Numbered from the stretch's first letter, positions 17,983 through 26,675 are shown. The stretch: DNA of 64,000 nt from Anaeromyxobacter terrae (GCF_022690685.1 NZ_JALCYY010000008.1:62001-126000); one strand, 5' to 3'. Notes: a model not told the origin generated them from the sequence alone. Numbers and translations: made by a program.

Positions 17983-18285
17983 TCACTCGTGCAGCGCGCG
18001 GACCTCGTCCACGTTCACGCTGCCGCGGGTGCGGTAGATGGCGATGACCACCGCCAGGCCGACCGCCGCCTCGGCCGCCGCCACCGCGATGACGAAGAAG
18101 GCGATGGCGTGCCCGCCGATGTTCCCCGACTGCCGCGCGAACGCGAGGAACGTGAGGTTCGCCGCGTTGAGCATGAGCTCGACGCTCATCATGACGATGA
18201 GCGCGTTGCGCTTCAGGAGGACGCCGGAGAGGCCGATGGTGAAGAGGAGCGCGGCGAGCCAGAGGTACCAGGTGACGGGGACCAT
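17983..18285 (-). CDS. nuoK: NADH-quinone oxidoreductase subunit K
   Basis: NuoK (100 residues) is a small proton-pumping membrane subunit of respiratory complex I. Three helices are seen, with the family motifs [20 protein letters not shown] (helix II, with the conserved Glu) and [20 protein letters not shown] (helix III with the second Glu). Length is exactly normal. It follows nuoJ with a 3-bp gap. Only nuoE, nuoF, nuoJ and nuoK are present here. Confidence 0.95.
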   Translation of the reverse strand: MVPVTWYLWLAALLFTIGLSGVLLKRNALIVMMSVELMLNAANLTFLAFARQSGNIGGHAIAFFVIAVAAAEAAVGLAVVIAIYRTRGSVNVDEVRALHE

Positions 18286-18288
18286 GGC

Positions 18289-18801
18289 TCAGATCCTCTC
18301 CTTCGCGACGACGACCGCGCCCACGATGGCGACGAGGAGGAGCAGGCTCGTCACCTCGAAGGGCAGCAGGAAGTCGGTGTAGAGCACCTGCCCGACCGCC
18401 TTCACCGTGCCGAAGCGCTCCGGCTGGGCGAGGGTCGCCATGGCGGCGTCGGGCACCCGGTAGATGGCGGAGGCGAGCACGGCGAGGAGCGAGACCGCGC
18501 CCATGACGCCCACGTACTGCATCGCCTTGCGGCGCTCGGGCTGCGGGTGCTCGTCGCCGAGCGACAGGAGCATGATGACGAACAGGAAGAGCACCATCAC
18601 CGCGCCCGCGTAGACCAGGATCTGCATGAACGCGATGAGGTGCGCGGCGAGGAGGACGTAGATCCCGGCCATGAAGAAGAAGGCGGCGACGAGGTTCATC
18701 GCCGCGTAGACCGGGCTCCGCGCGACCACCACGCCGAGCGCGGTGACGACGAGGGGGACGGCGAAGATCCAGAAGCAGACGAGCTCGGCCGTGATTTGCA
18801 T
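18289..18801 (-). CDS. nuoJ: NADH-quinone oxidoreductase subunit J
   Basis: NuoJ (170 residues) is a membrane subunit of complex I with five helices. Seen: CFWIFAVPLVVTALGVVVAR, the family-specific SPVYAAMNLVAAFFFMAGIYVLLAAHLIAF and VYAGAVMVLFLFVIMLLSLG, which carries the pi-bulge helix TM3 sequence YAGAVMVLFLFV. Two C-terminal helices follow. It starts 3 bp after the nuoF stop and is followed by nuoK 3 bp later. Confidence 0.95.
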   Translation of the reverse strand: MQITAELVCFWIFAVPLVVTALGVVVARSPVYAAMNLVAAFFFMAGIYVLLAAHLIAFMQILVYAGAVMVLFLFVIMLLSLGDEHPQPERRKAMQYVGVMGAVSLLAVLASAIYRVPDAAMATLAQPERFGTVKAVGQVLYTDFLLPFEVTSLLLLVAIVGAVVVAKERI

Positions 18802-18804
18802 CGC

Positions 18805-20130
18805 CTAGTACCTCACCCCGCCCACCACCGCCGGGCGAGAGGACTGATCGAGACCCCAGCCGTGGTCGCCGTACGGGCAGCGCCGCTCCTCGACGTGTCG
18901 CAGGAACTCGTCGCGGAACTTCTTCACGAACGACTGCACCGGCATCGACGCGGCGTCACCGAGCGCGCAGATGGTCTGCCCGCCGATGTTGCCCGCCACC
19001 TGCTCGAGCTTGGCGACGTCCTCGGCGGTCGCGTGGCCGTGCTCGATCTTCTCGACGATCCCCTCCATCCACGAGGTGCCCTCGCGGCAGGGGGTGCACT
19101 GCCCGCAGCTCTCCTCCGCGTAGAACTTGGAGATGCGGGCGAGCGCGCGGACCATGCAGGTCGAGTCGTCGAACACGATGACGCCGCCGGAGCCGGACAT
19201 CGAGCCGGCCGCCTTCACCGCGTCGAACTCGAGCGAGATGTCGATCTCGTCGCCGCGCAGCACCGGCGAGGAGGAGCCGCCGGGGATGACGGCCTTGATC
19301 TTCCGGCCGCCGACGACCCCGCCGCAGTCCTCCATGATGAGCTTCTTCAGGTTGTAGGCGACCGGCTTCTCGTAGACGCCCGGCCGGTTCACGTGGCCGG
19401 AGACGCCGAAGAGCCGGGTGCCGCCCGACTTGCCCACCCCGAGCGCGGCGAACGCGTCGCCGCCGTTCGCGACGATCCAGGGGACGTTCGCGATGGTCTC
19501 GACGTTGTTGATGATGGTGGGCTTGCCCCACAGGCCGACGATCGCGGGGAACGGGGGCTTGAGGCGCGGGTAGCCCTTCTTGCCCTCGAGCGACTCGAGC
19601 AGCGCCGACTCCTCGCCGCAGATGTACGCGCCCGCGCCGCGGTGCACGACCACCTCGAGGTCGAAGTCCTTCTTGCCGAGGAGCCGCGGGCCGAGGATCC
19701 CGGCCGCGCGCGCCTCGTCGATGGCCTCCTCGAGGATGCGCGCCTGCTTCGCGAACTCGCCGCGGATGTAGACGTAGGCGGCGTGGATGTCGAGCGCGTA
19801 GCAGGTGATGGCGATCCCCTCGATCAGCATGTGGGGATCGTGCTCGATGATGTAGCGGTCCTTGAACGTGCCCGGCTCGGACTCGTCCGCGTTCACCGTG
19901 AGGTAACGGGGACGGACGTCCTTCGGGAGGAACGTCCACTTGAGCCCGGTCGCGAAGCCGGCGCCGCCGCGGCCGCGGAGGTTCGACTTCTTCACCTCGT
20001 CGACGACGGCGGCCGGCTCCATGCCGAGCGCCTTGTCGAGCGCGGCGTAGCCGCCGTCGGCCCGGTAGGTGCGCAGCGCGGCGGAGTCGGGCTTCCCCCA
20101 GCGCTTCGTCAGGATGAGCGTGTCGCTCAC
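18805..20130 (-). CDS. nuoF: NADH-quinone oxidoreductase subunit F (NADH-binding)
   Basis: NuoF (441 residues) binds NADH and FMN and passes electrons to its N3 [4Fe-4S] cluster at the tip of complex I. Seen: the NADH/FMN glycine motif NLRGRGGAGFATGLKW near residue 50, NADESEPGTFKDR, the FMN loop GAGAYICGEESALLESLEG, and the cluster motif ESCGQCTPCREGTSW plus a later Cys in GGQTICALGD. Length fits. GTG at 20128-20130 overlaps the nuoE stop (GTGA), so the two matrix-arm subunits are made together. Confidence 0.97.
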   Translation of the reverse strand: MSDTLILTKRWGKPDSAALRTYRADGGYAALDKALGMEPAAVVDEVKKSNLRGRGGAGFATGLKWTFLPKDVRPRYLTVNADESEPGTFKDRYIIEHDPHMLIEGIAITCYALDIHAAYVYIRGEFAKQARILEEAIDEARAAGILGPRLLGKKDFDLEVVVHRGAGAYICGEESALLESLEGKKGYPRLKPPFPAIVGLWGKPTIINNVETIANVPWIVANGGDAFAALGVGKSGGTRLFGVSGHVNRPGVYEKPVAYNLKKLIMEDCGGVVGGRKIKAVIPGGSSSPVLRGDEIDISLEFDAVKAAGSMSGSGGVIVFDDSTCMVRALARISKFYAEESCGQCTPCREGTSWMEGIVEKIEHGHATAEDVAKLEQVAGNIGGQTICALGDAASMPVQSFVKKFRDEFLRHVEERRCPYGDHGWGLDQSSRPAVVGGVRY

Positions 20131-20642
20131 TCGAGCCTCCCGAGGATCTCCTCGACCTTCTTCGGGTCGAGCCGCTCGTGCATCTCCTCGTCCACGAGCA
20201 TCGCCGGGGCGGTGCCGCACGCCCCGAGGCACTCGACCTCGCGCAGCGTGAAGCGACCGTCGGGCGAGGTGCCGCCGTTCGCGACCCCGAGCTTGTGCTT
20301 GAGGTACTCGAACAGCCGGTCGCCGCCGGTGAGGCAGCACGATACGTTCGTGCACACCTCCACGAGGTGACGGCCGATCGGCGCGGTGTGGAACATCACG
20401 TAGAACGTGGCCACCTCCTCCGCGCGCGCAGGCGAGGTGCCGAGCCTGTCGGCGGCGAGCCGCTGCACGGCGGGGGAGACGTAGCCGAAGACTTCCTGGC
20501 CGAGACGGAGGGCCGGCAGCATCGCCGCGGCCTTTCGATCGGGCGGGTAGCGACGAAGGACCTCCGCGAGCTCACGGTCGAAGTGCTCGACCTTTTCCCG
20601 CGGCAGTTCTTCGGCCGTCCCGACGAGTGGTGGATTCGTCAT
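20127..20642 (-). CDS. nuoE: NADH-quinone oxidoreductase subunit E
   Basis: NuoE (171 residues) is the thioredoxin-fold [2Fe-2S] subunit (cluster N1a) that works next to NuoF. Four cluster Cys residues are visible in VCTNVSCCLTGG and VECLGACGTAPAMLVD. A helical bundle of about 70 residues precedes the fold (YPPDRKAAAMLPALRLGQEV). I choose the ATG at 20640-20642; the frame is open further but without conserved sequence. The promoter at 20678-20706 faces away from the PilZ/receiver gene. nuoG, nuoH, nuoI and nuoL-N are not neighbours. Confidence 0.95.
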   Translation of the reverse strand: MTNPPLVGTAEELPREKVEHFDRELAEVLRRYPPDRKAAAMLPALRLGQEVFGYVSPAVQRLAADRLGTSPARAEEVATFYVMFHTAPIGRHLVEVCTNVSCCLTGGDRLFEYLKHKLGVANGGTSPDGRFTLREVECLGACGTAPAMLVDEEMHERLDPKKVEEILGRLE

Positions 20643-20677
20643 AGAGGTCCGATGAAGGCAGGGCGAAAGCGCGGGCG

Positions 20678-20706
20678 AGGCTAGTGAGCACATGTAAGAT
20701 TGTCAA
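20678..20706 (-). promoter_or_regulatory. Probable promoter of nuoEFJK
   Basis: On the minus strand a perfect -35 box TTGACA (20706-20701), a 17-bp spacer and TAGCCT (20683-20678). The -35 box overlaps the -35 box of the divergent PilZ/receiver promoter on the other strand. Confidence 0.6.
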
Positions 20707-20727
20707 GGAGATCCGCCGCTGTATACT
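20700..20727 (+). promoter_or_regulatory. Promoter of the PilZ/receiver gene
   Basis: TTGTCA (20700-20705), 16-bp spacer and TATACT (20722-20727), a strong match to sigma70-type promoters. The expected transcript start is 5-6 nt before the ATG at 20740, so the mRNA would be almost leaderless, and no Shine-Dalgarno is present. Confidence 0.65.
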
Positions 20728-20739
20728 CGACCGCTCCGG

Positions 20740-21483
20740 ATGGAAATCGGTCGTGAAAAGCGTCGCGATCCCCGCGTCCCGCTCGTGCTCCGCGTGGATT
20801 ACCCAGGCATGCAGCAGGCCGTCCGCGACGTCACGGAGAACGTCTCGGCCGGCGGTCTCTTCATACGCACGGATCGCGATCTCCGCGAGGGAGATCGCGT
20901 CCCGCTCCAGGTGAGCTTCCCCGGGCTGCTCGAGCCGGTGGAGGTCGAGGTGGAGGTCGTGCGCCGGCGCGCCGCAGGCGGCGACCAGCCGCGAGGCGTC
21001 GCGGTGAAGATCCCCATCGACCGCGTCGACGACCGGCACAAGCTCGCCCGCATCGCCGAGACCGCCCGCGCCGGGAGCGGCAAGGCGAAGCGCACCTACC
21101 GCGTGCTGGTGGTGGAGGACAACGCGCGCGTCGTCGAGATGTACCAGTACGCCCTCCGGAAGCTCCGCTCGGAGGGCGACGGCGTGGACGTCGCGGTCGA
21201 GTACGCACCGAACGGCCACGAGGCGCTCGCCAGGCTCGTCGAGCCGCCGCGCATCGACCTCGTCATGGCCGACCTCTACATGCCGGTCATGGACGGCTTC
21301 GCCCTCGTCGAGCGGATGCGGGCCGACCCCGCGCTCGCCCCCACGCCCATCGTCGTCATCAGCGCCGGAGGGCCGGACGCGCGCGACCGCGCCGCCGAGC
21401 TCGGCATCGACGTATACCTCCAGAAGCCGGTCCAGTTCGCGGACATCATCGCGACGGTCCGGACGCTGCTGCGGATACGATAG
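20740..21483 (+). CDS. PilZ domain / response-regulator receiver protein
   Basis: A 247-residue protein. The N-terminal PilZ domain (about 5-105) has the c-di-GMP motifs RRDPR at residues 8-12 and NVSAGG at 34-39, so it probably binds c-di-GMP. A receiver domain (about 119-245) follows, with acidic residues in VVEDN, the phospho-acceptor Asp178 in LVMADLYMPVMDG and the conserved Lys229 in YLQKP. PilZ is the only other domain, so it would join a histidine-kinase signal to c-di-GMP sensing, a build common in myxobacteria and tied to motility and polysaccharide control. No cognate kinase lies next to it. It is divergent from nuoE and has an extremely short leader. Confidence 0.9.
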   Translation: MEIGREKRRDPRVPLVLRVDYPGMQQAVRDVTENVSAGGLFIRTDRDLREGDRVPLQVSFPGLLEPVEVEVEVVRRRAAGGDQPRGVAVKIPIDRVDDRHKLARIAETARAGSGKAKRTYRVLVVEDNARVVEMYQYALRKLRSEGDGVDVAVEYAPNGHEALARLVEPPRIDLVMADLYMPVMDGFALVERMRADPALAPTPIVVISAGGPDARDRAAELGIDVYLQKPVQFADIIATVRTLLRIR

Positions 21484-21549
21484 CGGCCGCGGGCGAACCA
21501 GGCCGCGCCTCGCGACACCGAGGGTGATCGCGAGCGCCCGGCCCGTCCC

Positions 21550-21981
21550 TCAGAGCCGCTTGCGCATCACCACGTGCTCGATGCCGGCCTCCTCGAACCG
21601 CTCGCCGGCGCGCGCGTACCCGGCCCGCGCGTAGAACGCCTCGACGTAGCACTGCGCGTGCAGCTCGATCTCGGCGAGCCCCTCGGCGCGCGCCTGCGCC
21701 TCCAGCGCGGCGAGGACCTGCTCGCCCACGCCGAGGCGGCGGTGGCTCCGCTCCACCGCCATGCGCCCGACACGCCCGACGCCGCCCGGCTGCCGGACGA
21801 GCCGGCCGGTGCCGACGCAGCGCCCGCCCTCGAGCGCGACCGCGTGGAAGGCGGCGTCGTCGTGCTCGTCGCGCTCCAGCTCGACCGGCACCCCTTGCTC
21901 CTCGACGAACACGGCGTGGCGCAGCGCGAACGCCTGCGCGCGCAGGGCGGGGGTGTCGGCGGAAACGACGACGACGCTCAT
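21550..21981 (-). CDS. GNAT-family N-acetyltransferase (ElaA/YjcF-like)
   Basis: A 143-residue acetyltransferase that would use acetyl-CoA to acetylate an amine; the substrate is unknown. Seen: ALRHAVFVEEQGVPVELERD near the N-terminus, typical of the ElaA/YjcF group; the motif A-like region VGRMAVERSHRRLGVGEQVL (acetyl-CoA pyrophosphate loop RRxGxG); and the C-terminal AQCYVEAFYARAGYARAGE (motif B). The ATG at 21979-21981 follows a GAGGGAGC ribosome-binding site; upstream codons are not conserved. It converges with the PilZ/receiver gene and stands alone. Confidence 0.85.
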   Translation of the reverse strand: MSVVVVSADTPALRAQAFALRHAVFVEEQGVPVELERDEHDDAAFHAVALEGGRCVGTGRLVRQPGGVGRVGRMAVERSHRRLGVGEQVLAALEAQARAEGLAEIELHAQCYVEAFYARAGYARAGERFEEAGIEHVVMRKRL

Positions 21982-22096
21982 CACTGCTCCCTCGGGCGCG
22001 CGCGGTTCACGACAGGTGACGCGCACCGTCCGGAAACGCGACGCCCGCCGGGCCGCGAGGCCAGGCGGGCGCCGGGGACCTCGATCGCGAGAAGGG

Positions 22097-22384
22097 CTAC
22101 TTCTTGCCCTTCTTGTTGAAGATGTCCTTCAGGCCCTTGGCGGGCGTGATCTTGATGGCGGTGCGGGCCGGGATCTTGATCTGCTCGCCCGTCGCCGGGT
22201 TCCGGCCGATGCGCGCCTTGCGATCGACGAGCTTCACCGCGCCCAGGCCGCCGAGCGGGATCTTCCCCTCGCCCTTCAGCCGCTTCGTCACGACCTCCTC
22301 GACCGCCGTGAACACCTGACGGACCTGGGCCTTCGACAGCTGCGCGCCCTCGGCCACCGCCTGGAAGAACTGAGCCTGCGTCAT
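22097..22384 (-). CDS. HU/IHF-family DNA-binding protein
   Basis: A 95-residue histone-like protein that bends DNA as a dimer. The N-terminal half has MTQAQFFQAVAEGAQLSKAQ, and the beta-arm signature is GRNPATGEQIKIPARTAIKI (GRNPxTGxxxxIxA), followed by the C-terminal helix ending in a Lys-rich tail (FNKKGKK). The first ATG at 22382-22384 is preceded by AGGAGGG at a normal distance. Its promoter is at 22434-22462, and a 14-bp palindrome sits just upstream of the -35 box. HU-alpha, HU-beta or IHF type cannot be settled by eye. Confidence 0.95.
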   Translation of the reverse strand: MTQAQFFQAVAEGAQLSKAQVRQVFTAVEEVVTKRLKGEGKIPLGGLGAVKLVDRKARIGRNPATGEQIKIPARTAIKITPAKGLKDIFNKKGKK

Positions 22385-22433
22385 GTTGGAAAGCCCTCCT
22401 GTCGACCGCCCGCCCAGGGCGGCGAATGGCTCG

Positions 22434-22462
22434 GAGATATCGCTTCCCGATCCCCCCGTCAA
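22434..22462 (-). promoter_or_regulatory. Promoter of the HU-like gene
   Basis: On the minus strand TTGACG (22462-22457), a 17-bp spacer and TATCTC (22439-22434). The transcript would start near 22427, leaving a leader of about 43 nt with the AGGAGGG ribosome-binding site. Confidence 0.65.
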
Positions 22463-22470
22463 CTTCACGC

Positions 22471-22507
22471 CGTCACGATCGGCCTGAAAAACGGGCCGAT
22501 CGTGACG
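22471..22507. promoter_or_regulatory. 14-bp perfect palindrome upstream of the HU promoter
   Basis: CGTCACGATCGGCC and GGCCGATCGTGACG are exact inverted repeats with a 9-nt A-rich loop. The element lies 8 bp upstream of the -35 box of the HU-like gene and 37 bp after the stop of the DUF155 gene. It may be an operator or activator site for the HU gene, or a terminator hairpin for DUF155 transcription. There is no T-run after the stem. Confidence 0.6.
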
Positions 22508-22544
22508 ATCGATCCCGGTCGAGGGAGGGAGCCGCCCCGCACCG

Positions 22545-23681
22545 TCAGCGGAAGGCGGCGGCGATCTCGAAGACGATGAGGAGGATGATGGCGAGCTCGA
22601 GGAGCTCGCTCCGGCTCGTGTCGGCGGCGTCGCCGATGAGGTCGTTCACCTCGGCGAGGAGCCGCTGCTTGCGCAGGACCGTCTCCTGCCAGGCCGGGAG
22701 CCGGAAGCGGCGGACCGCGCTCTGGTAGAGCCGCGCGAGGTAGAAGTCCCCCACGATTTTCACCGCGTTTTCGAGCCTTTCCACCATTTCGGAGAGCTCG
22801 AGCAGGAGCGCGGCGGTGCGGCGCTGCAGGCCGCGGTACCGGCGGGTGAAGATGTTCGCGACCGGGCTGCCCCCCCGCTCGATCTCGTCGTAGATGAGGT
22901 GCAGCTCGCGGTCGAGGAGCGCGTCGTAGTAGCGCAGCTCGAGCAGGTGGGCGGTCGCGAACTCGAGGAGGTCGGGGATGTCCTCCACCCCCGAAGGCTC
23001 CACCACGAGCGCGCTGTTCCAGTGGACCACCGCGAGGTCGTCCTCCAGGTAGGTGTAGTGGTGGGAGAGCACCTCCTGTCGCTCGGCGGTCGAGAGGCGG
23101 ACCGGGCTCGTCTCGCCGAGGAGCAGCTCCGCCACGGGGGCGCTCGCGAGGAGCTCCTGGGCGCGGAGCGGTCCGTCCGCGAAGCGGCGCGCGAAGAAGA
23201 TCTGGTAGCTCTCGAGGCCATCCCAGCGGTGCGGCCGCTCGAGGGCGCCGCCCAGGGCGCGGCAGAGCTCCTCCGCCTCACGCCGCGCCGCCTGGTCGAT
23301 CTCCGGCGTGGGCGAGACGAACAGCTCCTCGGCGAGGACGACGAGGTCCTCGAGCGCCGCGCCGGGCGCGATGGGCAGCTTGTAGAGGATCGAGACGACC
23401 CCGTAGTCGAAGACGTGCGCGCTCGTCTCGGCGGCGCGGGCGCCGCGGAAGCGGAGCGGGACCTCGCGCGCGCCGAGCGCCACCCGCAGCGGCGGGCGCG
23501 GCAGCTCGAGCGCGGTCGCGGACTGCGCGCCGGTGAGGCGCGCGCGCGACTTGGGCGCGGCCATCGCCACCTCGACCGCGCGCTCCGCCGCGGCGAGGTC
23601 GATCGCGTCCGCCACGTCGAAGAGGCGGTACACGTGGACGCTGCCGTCCGCGATGACGAAGCGCTCTGGGTTCGCCGCCAT
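22545..23681 (-). CDS. RMD1/DUF155-family protein
   Basis: A 378-residue protein. The hallmark region of the RMD1/DUF155 (YagE) family is visible: DYGVVSILYKLPIAPGA, VLSHHYTYLEDDLAVVHWNSALVVEP, and a C-terminal helical part (LLLELSEMVERLENAVKIVGDFYLARLY). It ends with a single membrane helix (SELLELAIILLIVFEIAAAF), so it is probably tail-anchored with the main domain in the cytoplasm. Yeast relatives work in mitochondrial biogenesis and meiotic division; bacterial ones have no known role. It stands between purF and the HU gene, 138 bp from purF. Confidence 0.85.
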   Translation of the reverse strand: MAANPERFVIADGSVHVYRLFDVADAIDLAAAERAVEVAMAAPKSRARLTGAQSATALELPRPPLRVALGAREVPLRFRGARAAETSAHVFDYGVVSILYKLPIAPGAALEDLVVLAEELFVSPTPEIDQAARREAEELCRALGGALERPHRWDGLESYQIFFARRFADGPLRAQELLASAPVAELLLGETSPVRLSTAERQEVLSHHYTYLEDDLAVVHWNSALVVEPSGVEDIPDLLEFATAHLLELRYYDALLDRELHLIYDEIERGGSPVANIFTRRYRGLQRRTAALLLELSEMVERLENAVKIVGDFYLARLYQSAVRRFRLPAWQETVLRKQRLLAEVNDLIGDAADTSRSELLELAIILLIVFEIAAAFR

Positions 23682-23819
23682 GCGCGCCCGAGCTTATGCA
23701 CGTCCCGGCCGCGCGGGGCGGCCGAGGCGCGGCGGCACCCCGATGGAGCGCGCTCGCGCGACCGCGCGAAGCATGCCGCGGCGCGGCGCCGGGACGGTCG
23801 GGAGCGGCGAGGTGCGGCG

Positions 23820-25274
23820 CTACGCGCCGACGACGCGCAGCGGCGGCGCGGGGGTGCGCTTCGGGAACGCGACGAGGTACTCGCCCGAGAAGCACGCGTC
23901 GCAGAACGTGGCGCGATCCTCGCCGATGGCGGCGTAGAGGCCGGGCAGGGAGAGGTAGCCGAGCGAGTCCGCGGTGACGTAGGTCGCGATGTCCTCGACC
24001 GAGTGCGTGCTCGCGATGAGCTCCTGCCGCGTGGGCGTGTCGATGCCGTAGTAGCAGGGCCAGGCGGTGGGCGGCGAGCTGATGCGGAGGTGGACCTCCT
24101 TCGCGCCCGCCGCGCGGATCATCTTCACGATCTTGCGGCTCGTCGTGCCGCGCACGACCGAGTCGTCCACCACCACCACGCGCTTGCCGGCGAGCACGCC
24201 GCGGAGCGCGTTCAGCTTGAGCTTCACGCCGAAGTGCCGGATGGACTGCTGCGGCTCGATGAAGGTGCGGCCGACGTAGTGCGAGCGGACGAGCCCCATC
24301 GCGAAGGGGATCCCGGCCTTCTCGGCGAAGCCGATGGCGGCGGGCACGCCGGAGTCCGGCACCGGGATGACGAGGTCCGCCGGCACGGGGTGCTCCTCGG
24401 CGAGCCGCTTGCCGAAGGCGTGGCGCACCTCGTACACCGACTTGCCGAACAGCACCGAGTCCGGCCGCGCGAAGTAGATGTGCTCGAAGACGCAGCGGCC
24501 GAGGCGCGACGGCGGCTGGGCGGGGAAGAGCCGCTCGCTGCGGAGCCCCGCGCCGTCGATGATGAGGAGCTCGCCCGGCTCCACCTCACGGACGTACTCC
24601 GCCTCGATGAGGTCGAGCGCGGTCGTCTCGCTCGCGACGACCCAGCTCCCCTTGAGCTTGCCGAGCACGAGCGGGCGGAAGCCCATCGGATCGCGCGCGG
24701 CGATGAGCGCCTTGGGCGAGAGGAAAAGCATCGAGTACGCGCCCGTCACGCGCCAGAGGGCCTCGCGCACCGCGCCGACGAGCTGCTCGACCGAGCCGGG
24801 CGCGCCCGGCGCGCGCGCGCGGGCGAGGAGGTGGACGATCACCTCGGTGTCGGTGGAGGCCTGGAAGATCGAGCCGTCGCGCTCGAGGTCGGCGCGCAGT
24901 GACTCGGCGTTCACGAGGTTGCCGTTGTGCGCGACCGCGACCGCGCCGCCCTGGTACTGCACGGCGAGCGGCTGCGCGTTCTTCACGTGCGAGCCGCCGG
25001 CGGTCGAGTAGCGGACGTGGCCGATGGCGGCGCCGCCCTTGAGGCGCGCGATCGTCTCGGCAGTGAAGACGTCCGCGACGAGCCCCATGTCGCGGTGGAC
25101 GTGCAGGGTCTCGCCGTCGGTGGCGACGATCCCGGCGGACTCCTGGCCGCGGTGCTGCAGCGCGTGCAGCCCCAGGTAGGCGTAGTTCGCCGCCTCCTCG
25201 GACTGGCCGAGCGCCCAGATCCCGAAGACCCCGCACTCGTCCTTCATCTTGTCGTAGACGGCGTCGTACCCCAT
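23820..25274 (-). CDS. purF: Amidophosphoribosyltransferase
   Basis: PurF (484 residues) makes phosphoribosylamine from PRPP and glutamine, the first committed step of purine synthesis. The N-terminal nucleophile glutaminase starts after a 13-residue propeptide (mature Cys in DECGVFGIW). Seen: [19 protein letters not shown], and AHNGNLVN. The PRPP transferase domain has [32 protein letters not shown] and the PRPP loop [19 protein letters not shown]-terminal Cys residues ([10 protein letters not shown]) fit the [4Fe-4S]-type PurF of Bacillus. I choose the ATG at 25272-25274 to match the short propeptide. It has no Shine-Dalgarno, and a TATACT box lies 10 nt upstream. Confidence 0.96.
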   Translation of the reverse strand: MGYDAVYDKMKDECGVFGIWALGQSEEAANYAYLGLHALQHRGQESAGIVATDGETLHVHRDMGLVADVFTAETIARLKGGAAIGHVRYSTAGGSHVKNAQPLAVQYQGGAVAVAHNGNLVNAESLRADLERDGSIFQASTDTEVIVHLLARARAPGAPGSVEQLVGAVREALWRVTGAYSMLFLSPKALIAARDPMGFRPLVLGKLKGSWVVASETTALDLIEAEYVREVEPGELLIIDGAGLRSERLFPAQPPSRLGRCVFEHIYFARPDSVLFGKSVYEVRHAFGKRLAEEHPVPADLVIPVPDSGVPAAIGFAEKAGIPFAMGLVRSHYVGRTFIEPQQSIRHFGVKLKLNALRGVLAGKRVVVVDDSVVRGTTSRKIVKMIRAAGAKEVHLRISSPPTAWPCYYGIDTPTRQELIASTHSVEDIATYVTADSLGYLSLPGLYAAIGEDRATFCDACFSGEYLVAFPKRTPAPPLRVVGA

Positions 25275-25284
25275 GAGGCGCCGG

Positions 25285-25292
25285 AGTATAAC
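25285..25292. promoter_or_regulatory. Overlapping divergent -10 boxes of purF and the ceramidase-like gene
   Basis: Minus strand TATACT (25290-25285) and plus strand TATAAC (25287-25292) overlap. The first ends 10 nt before the purF ATG, the second 9 nt before the TTG of the ceramidase-like gene, so both mRNAs would be leaderless. No convincing -35 box is seen on either side. Confidence 0.45.
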
Positions 25293-25301
25293 GATGCACG
25301 C

Positions 25302-26675
25302 TTGAAAAAGCTGCCCGCCACCCGCGCATTGCGCGGCGCCGCGATCGCGCTCGCCATCCCCGTGATCGTGCTGGCGATCGCGTCGCTCCCGTGGCGCCCG
25401 GAGCGGCCCGAGGAGCCGGCGCGCATCGCGCTCGCCCCCTGCGGAGCGGGCGCTCTCTCGGCGGGCGTGGGAGAGGCCGCCTTCACCCTTCCGAACGAGG
25501 CGCCCATCGCCGGCTTCGCGCGCCTGCGCTGGACGAGCGAGGGGATCCGCGATCCGGTGGGCGCCCGCGCGCTCGTGCTCGGCGCGCCCGGCTGCCGGAT
25601 CGCGCTCGTGTCGGCGGAGCTGCTCGTCGTCCCCGAGGAGCTCGTGGCGGCCGTGCGCGCCCGCGTCGAGGACCTCGCGCTCGACGGCCTCGTCCTCGCC
25701 GCGACGCACACGCACGCCGGGCCGGGCGGCTACTGGGACAACCTGCTCGGCGAGCGGATCGGCGCGGCGCCCTACGAGCCCCGCATGCGCGAGGCGGTCG
25801 TCGCCGGGATCGCGGCGGCGATCCGGCGCGCCGCGGGCGCGGTCGCCCCGGTCGAGCTCGAGCTCGCGCGAGGCCGGGCCGACGCGCTCGTGCGGAACCG
25901 CGGCGGCGGGGCGAAGGACGCGCGGCTCCTCGCCGTGCGGCTCGCGCGGCGCGGCGGCGCGCCGCTCGCGGAGCTCGCGGTGCTCGCCGCCCATCCCACC
26001 ACGCTCGGCAAGCGGAACCGGCTCATCTCCGGCGACTGGCCGGGCCGCTTCCTCCACGCGGACGCGCCCGCCGCGGGCGTGCGGCTCTTCTTCCAGGGCG
26101 CGCTCGGCGATCAGTCGGTCGCGCTGCCCGAAGGCGGCCCGGTGACGCCGGAGCGCTACGCGGACGCGTTCTCACGCACGGTCGATGCTCTCCGCTTCCA
26201 GCGCGTCGCCGCCCCCGCGCTCGGCTTCGCGGCGGGCGAGGTGGTCCTCCCCGCGCCCGCGCCCGGCGCGCTGCCCGCGCTGTTGCGCGCCGCGGCGGGG
26301 AACCTCGCCTACGGCGCGGTCCCCGCACGCGCGCCGCTCGCCGCGCTGCGGCTCGGGCCGGCGGTGCTCGCGTTCGTGCCCGGAGAGCCGGTGGCCGAGG
26401 TCGGCGAGGCGTGGCGCGACGAGGCGGGTCCAGGCACCGAGATCGTCTCGCTCGCCGGCGGCTACGTGGGCTACGTGGACACGCCCGAGCAGATCGAGGC
26501 GCGGCGCGGCGAGACGGTGCGCACGTACTACGGTCCGGACCTCGCGGCACGGCTCGGCCACGGGATCGAGGCGGCGGTCGCCGCCGTCCGCGCCGATCCG
26601 GCCGCGCGGGGCGAGGCTCCGCTGCCGCGCGACACGGGCGCCGAGGCAGCCGCCCGCGCCGCGGGCGGGCGGTGA
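25302..26675 (+). CDS. Neutral/alkaline ceramidase-like protein with N-terminal anchor
   Basis: A 457-residue protein. It begins with an uncleaved or cleaved signal segment ([28 protein letters not shown], residues 4-31), so it works in the periplasm or on the surface. The body resembles the neutral/alkaline ceramidase family: it has [14 protein letters not shown] (as in the zinc motif THTHSGPGG), [25 protein letters not shown] and the late [14 protein letters not shown]. The His pair in THTH would bind zinc. A substrate other than ceramide is possible, as the second half is short. TTG at 25302 is used because there is no better start and the signal segment follows directly. It is divergent from purF and its stop abuts the convergent thioesterase gene. 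Confidence 0.75.
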   Translation: MKKLPATRALRGAAIALAIPVIVLAIASLPWRPERPEEPARIALAPCGAGALSAGVGEAAFTLPNEAPIAGFARLRWTSEGIRDPVGARALVLGAPGCRIALVSAELLVVPEELVAAVRARVEDLALDGLVLAATHTHAGPGGYWDNLLGERIGAAPYEPRMREAVVAGIAAAIRRAAGAVAPVELELARGRADALVRNRGGGAKDARLLAVRLARRGGAPLAELAVLAAHPTTLGKRNRLISGDWPGRFLHADAPAAGVRLFFQGALGDQSVALPEGGPVTPERYADAFSRTVDALRFQRVAAPALGFAAGEVVLPAPAPGALPALLRAAAGNLAYGAVPARAPLAALRLGPAVLAFVPGEPVAEVGEAWRDEAGPGTEIVSLAGGYVGYVDTPEQIEARRGETVRTYYGPDLAARLGHGIEAAVAAVRADPAARGEAPLPRDTGAEAAARAAGGR

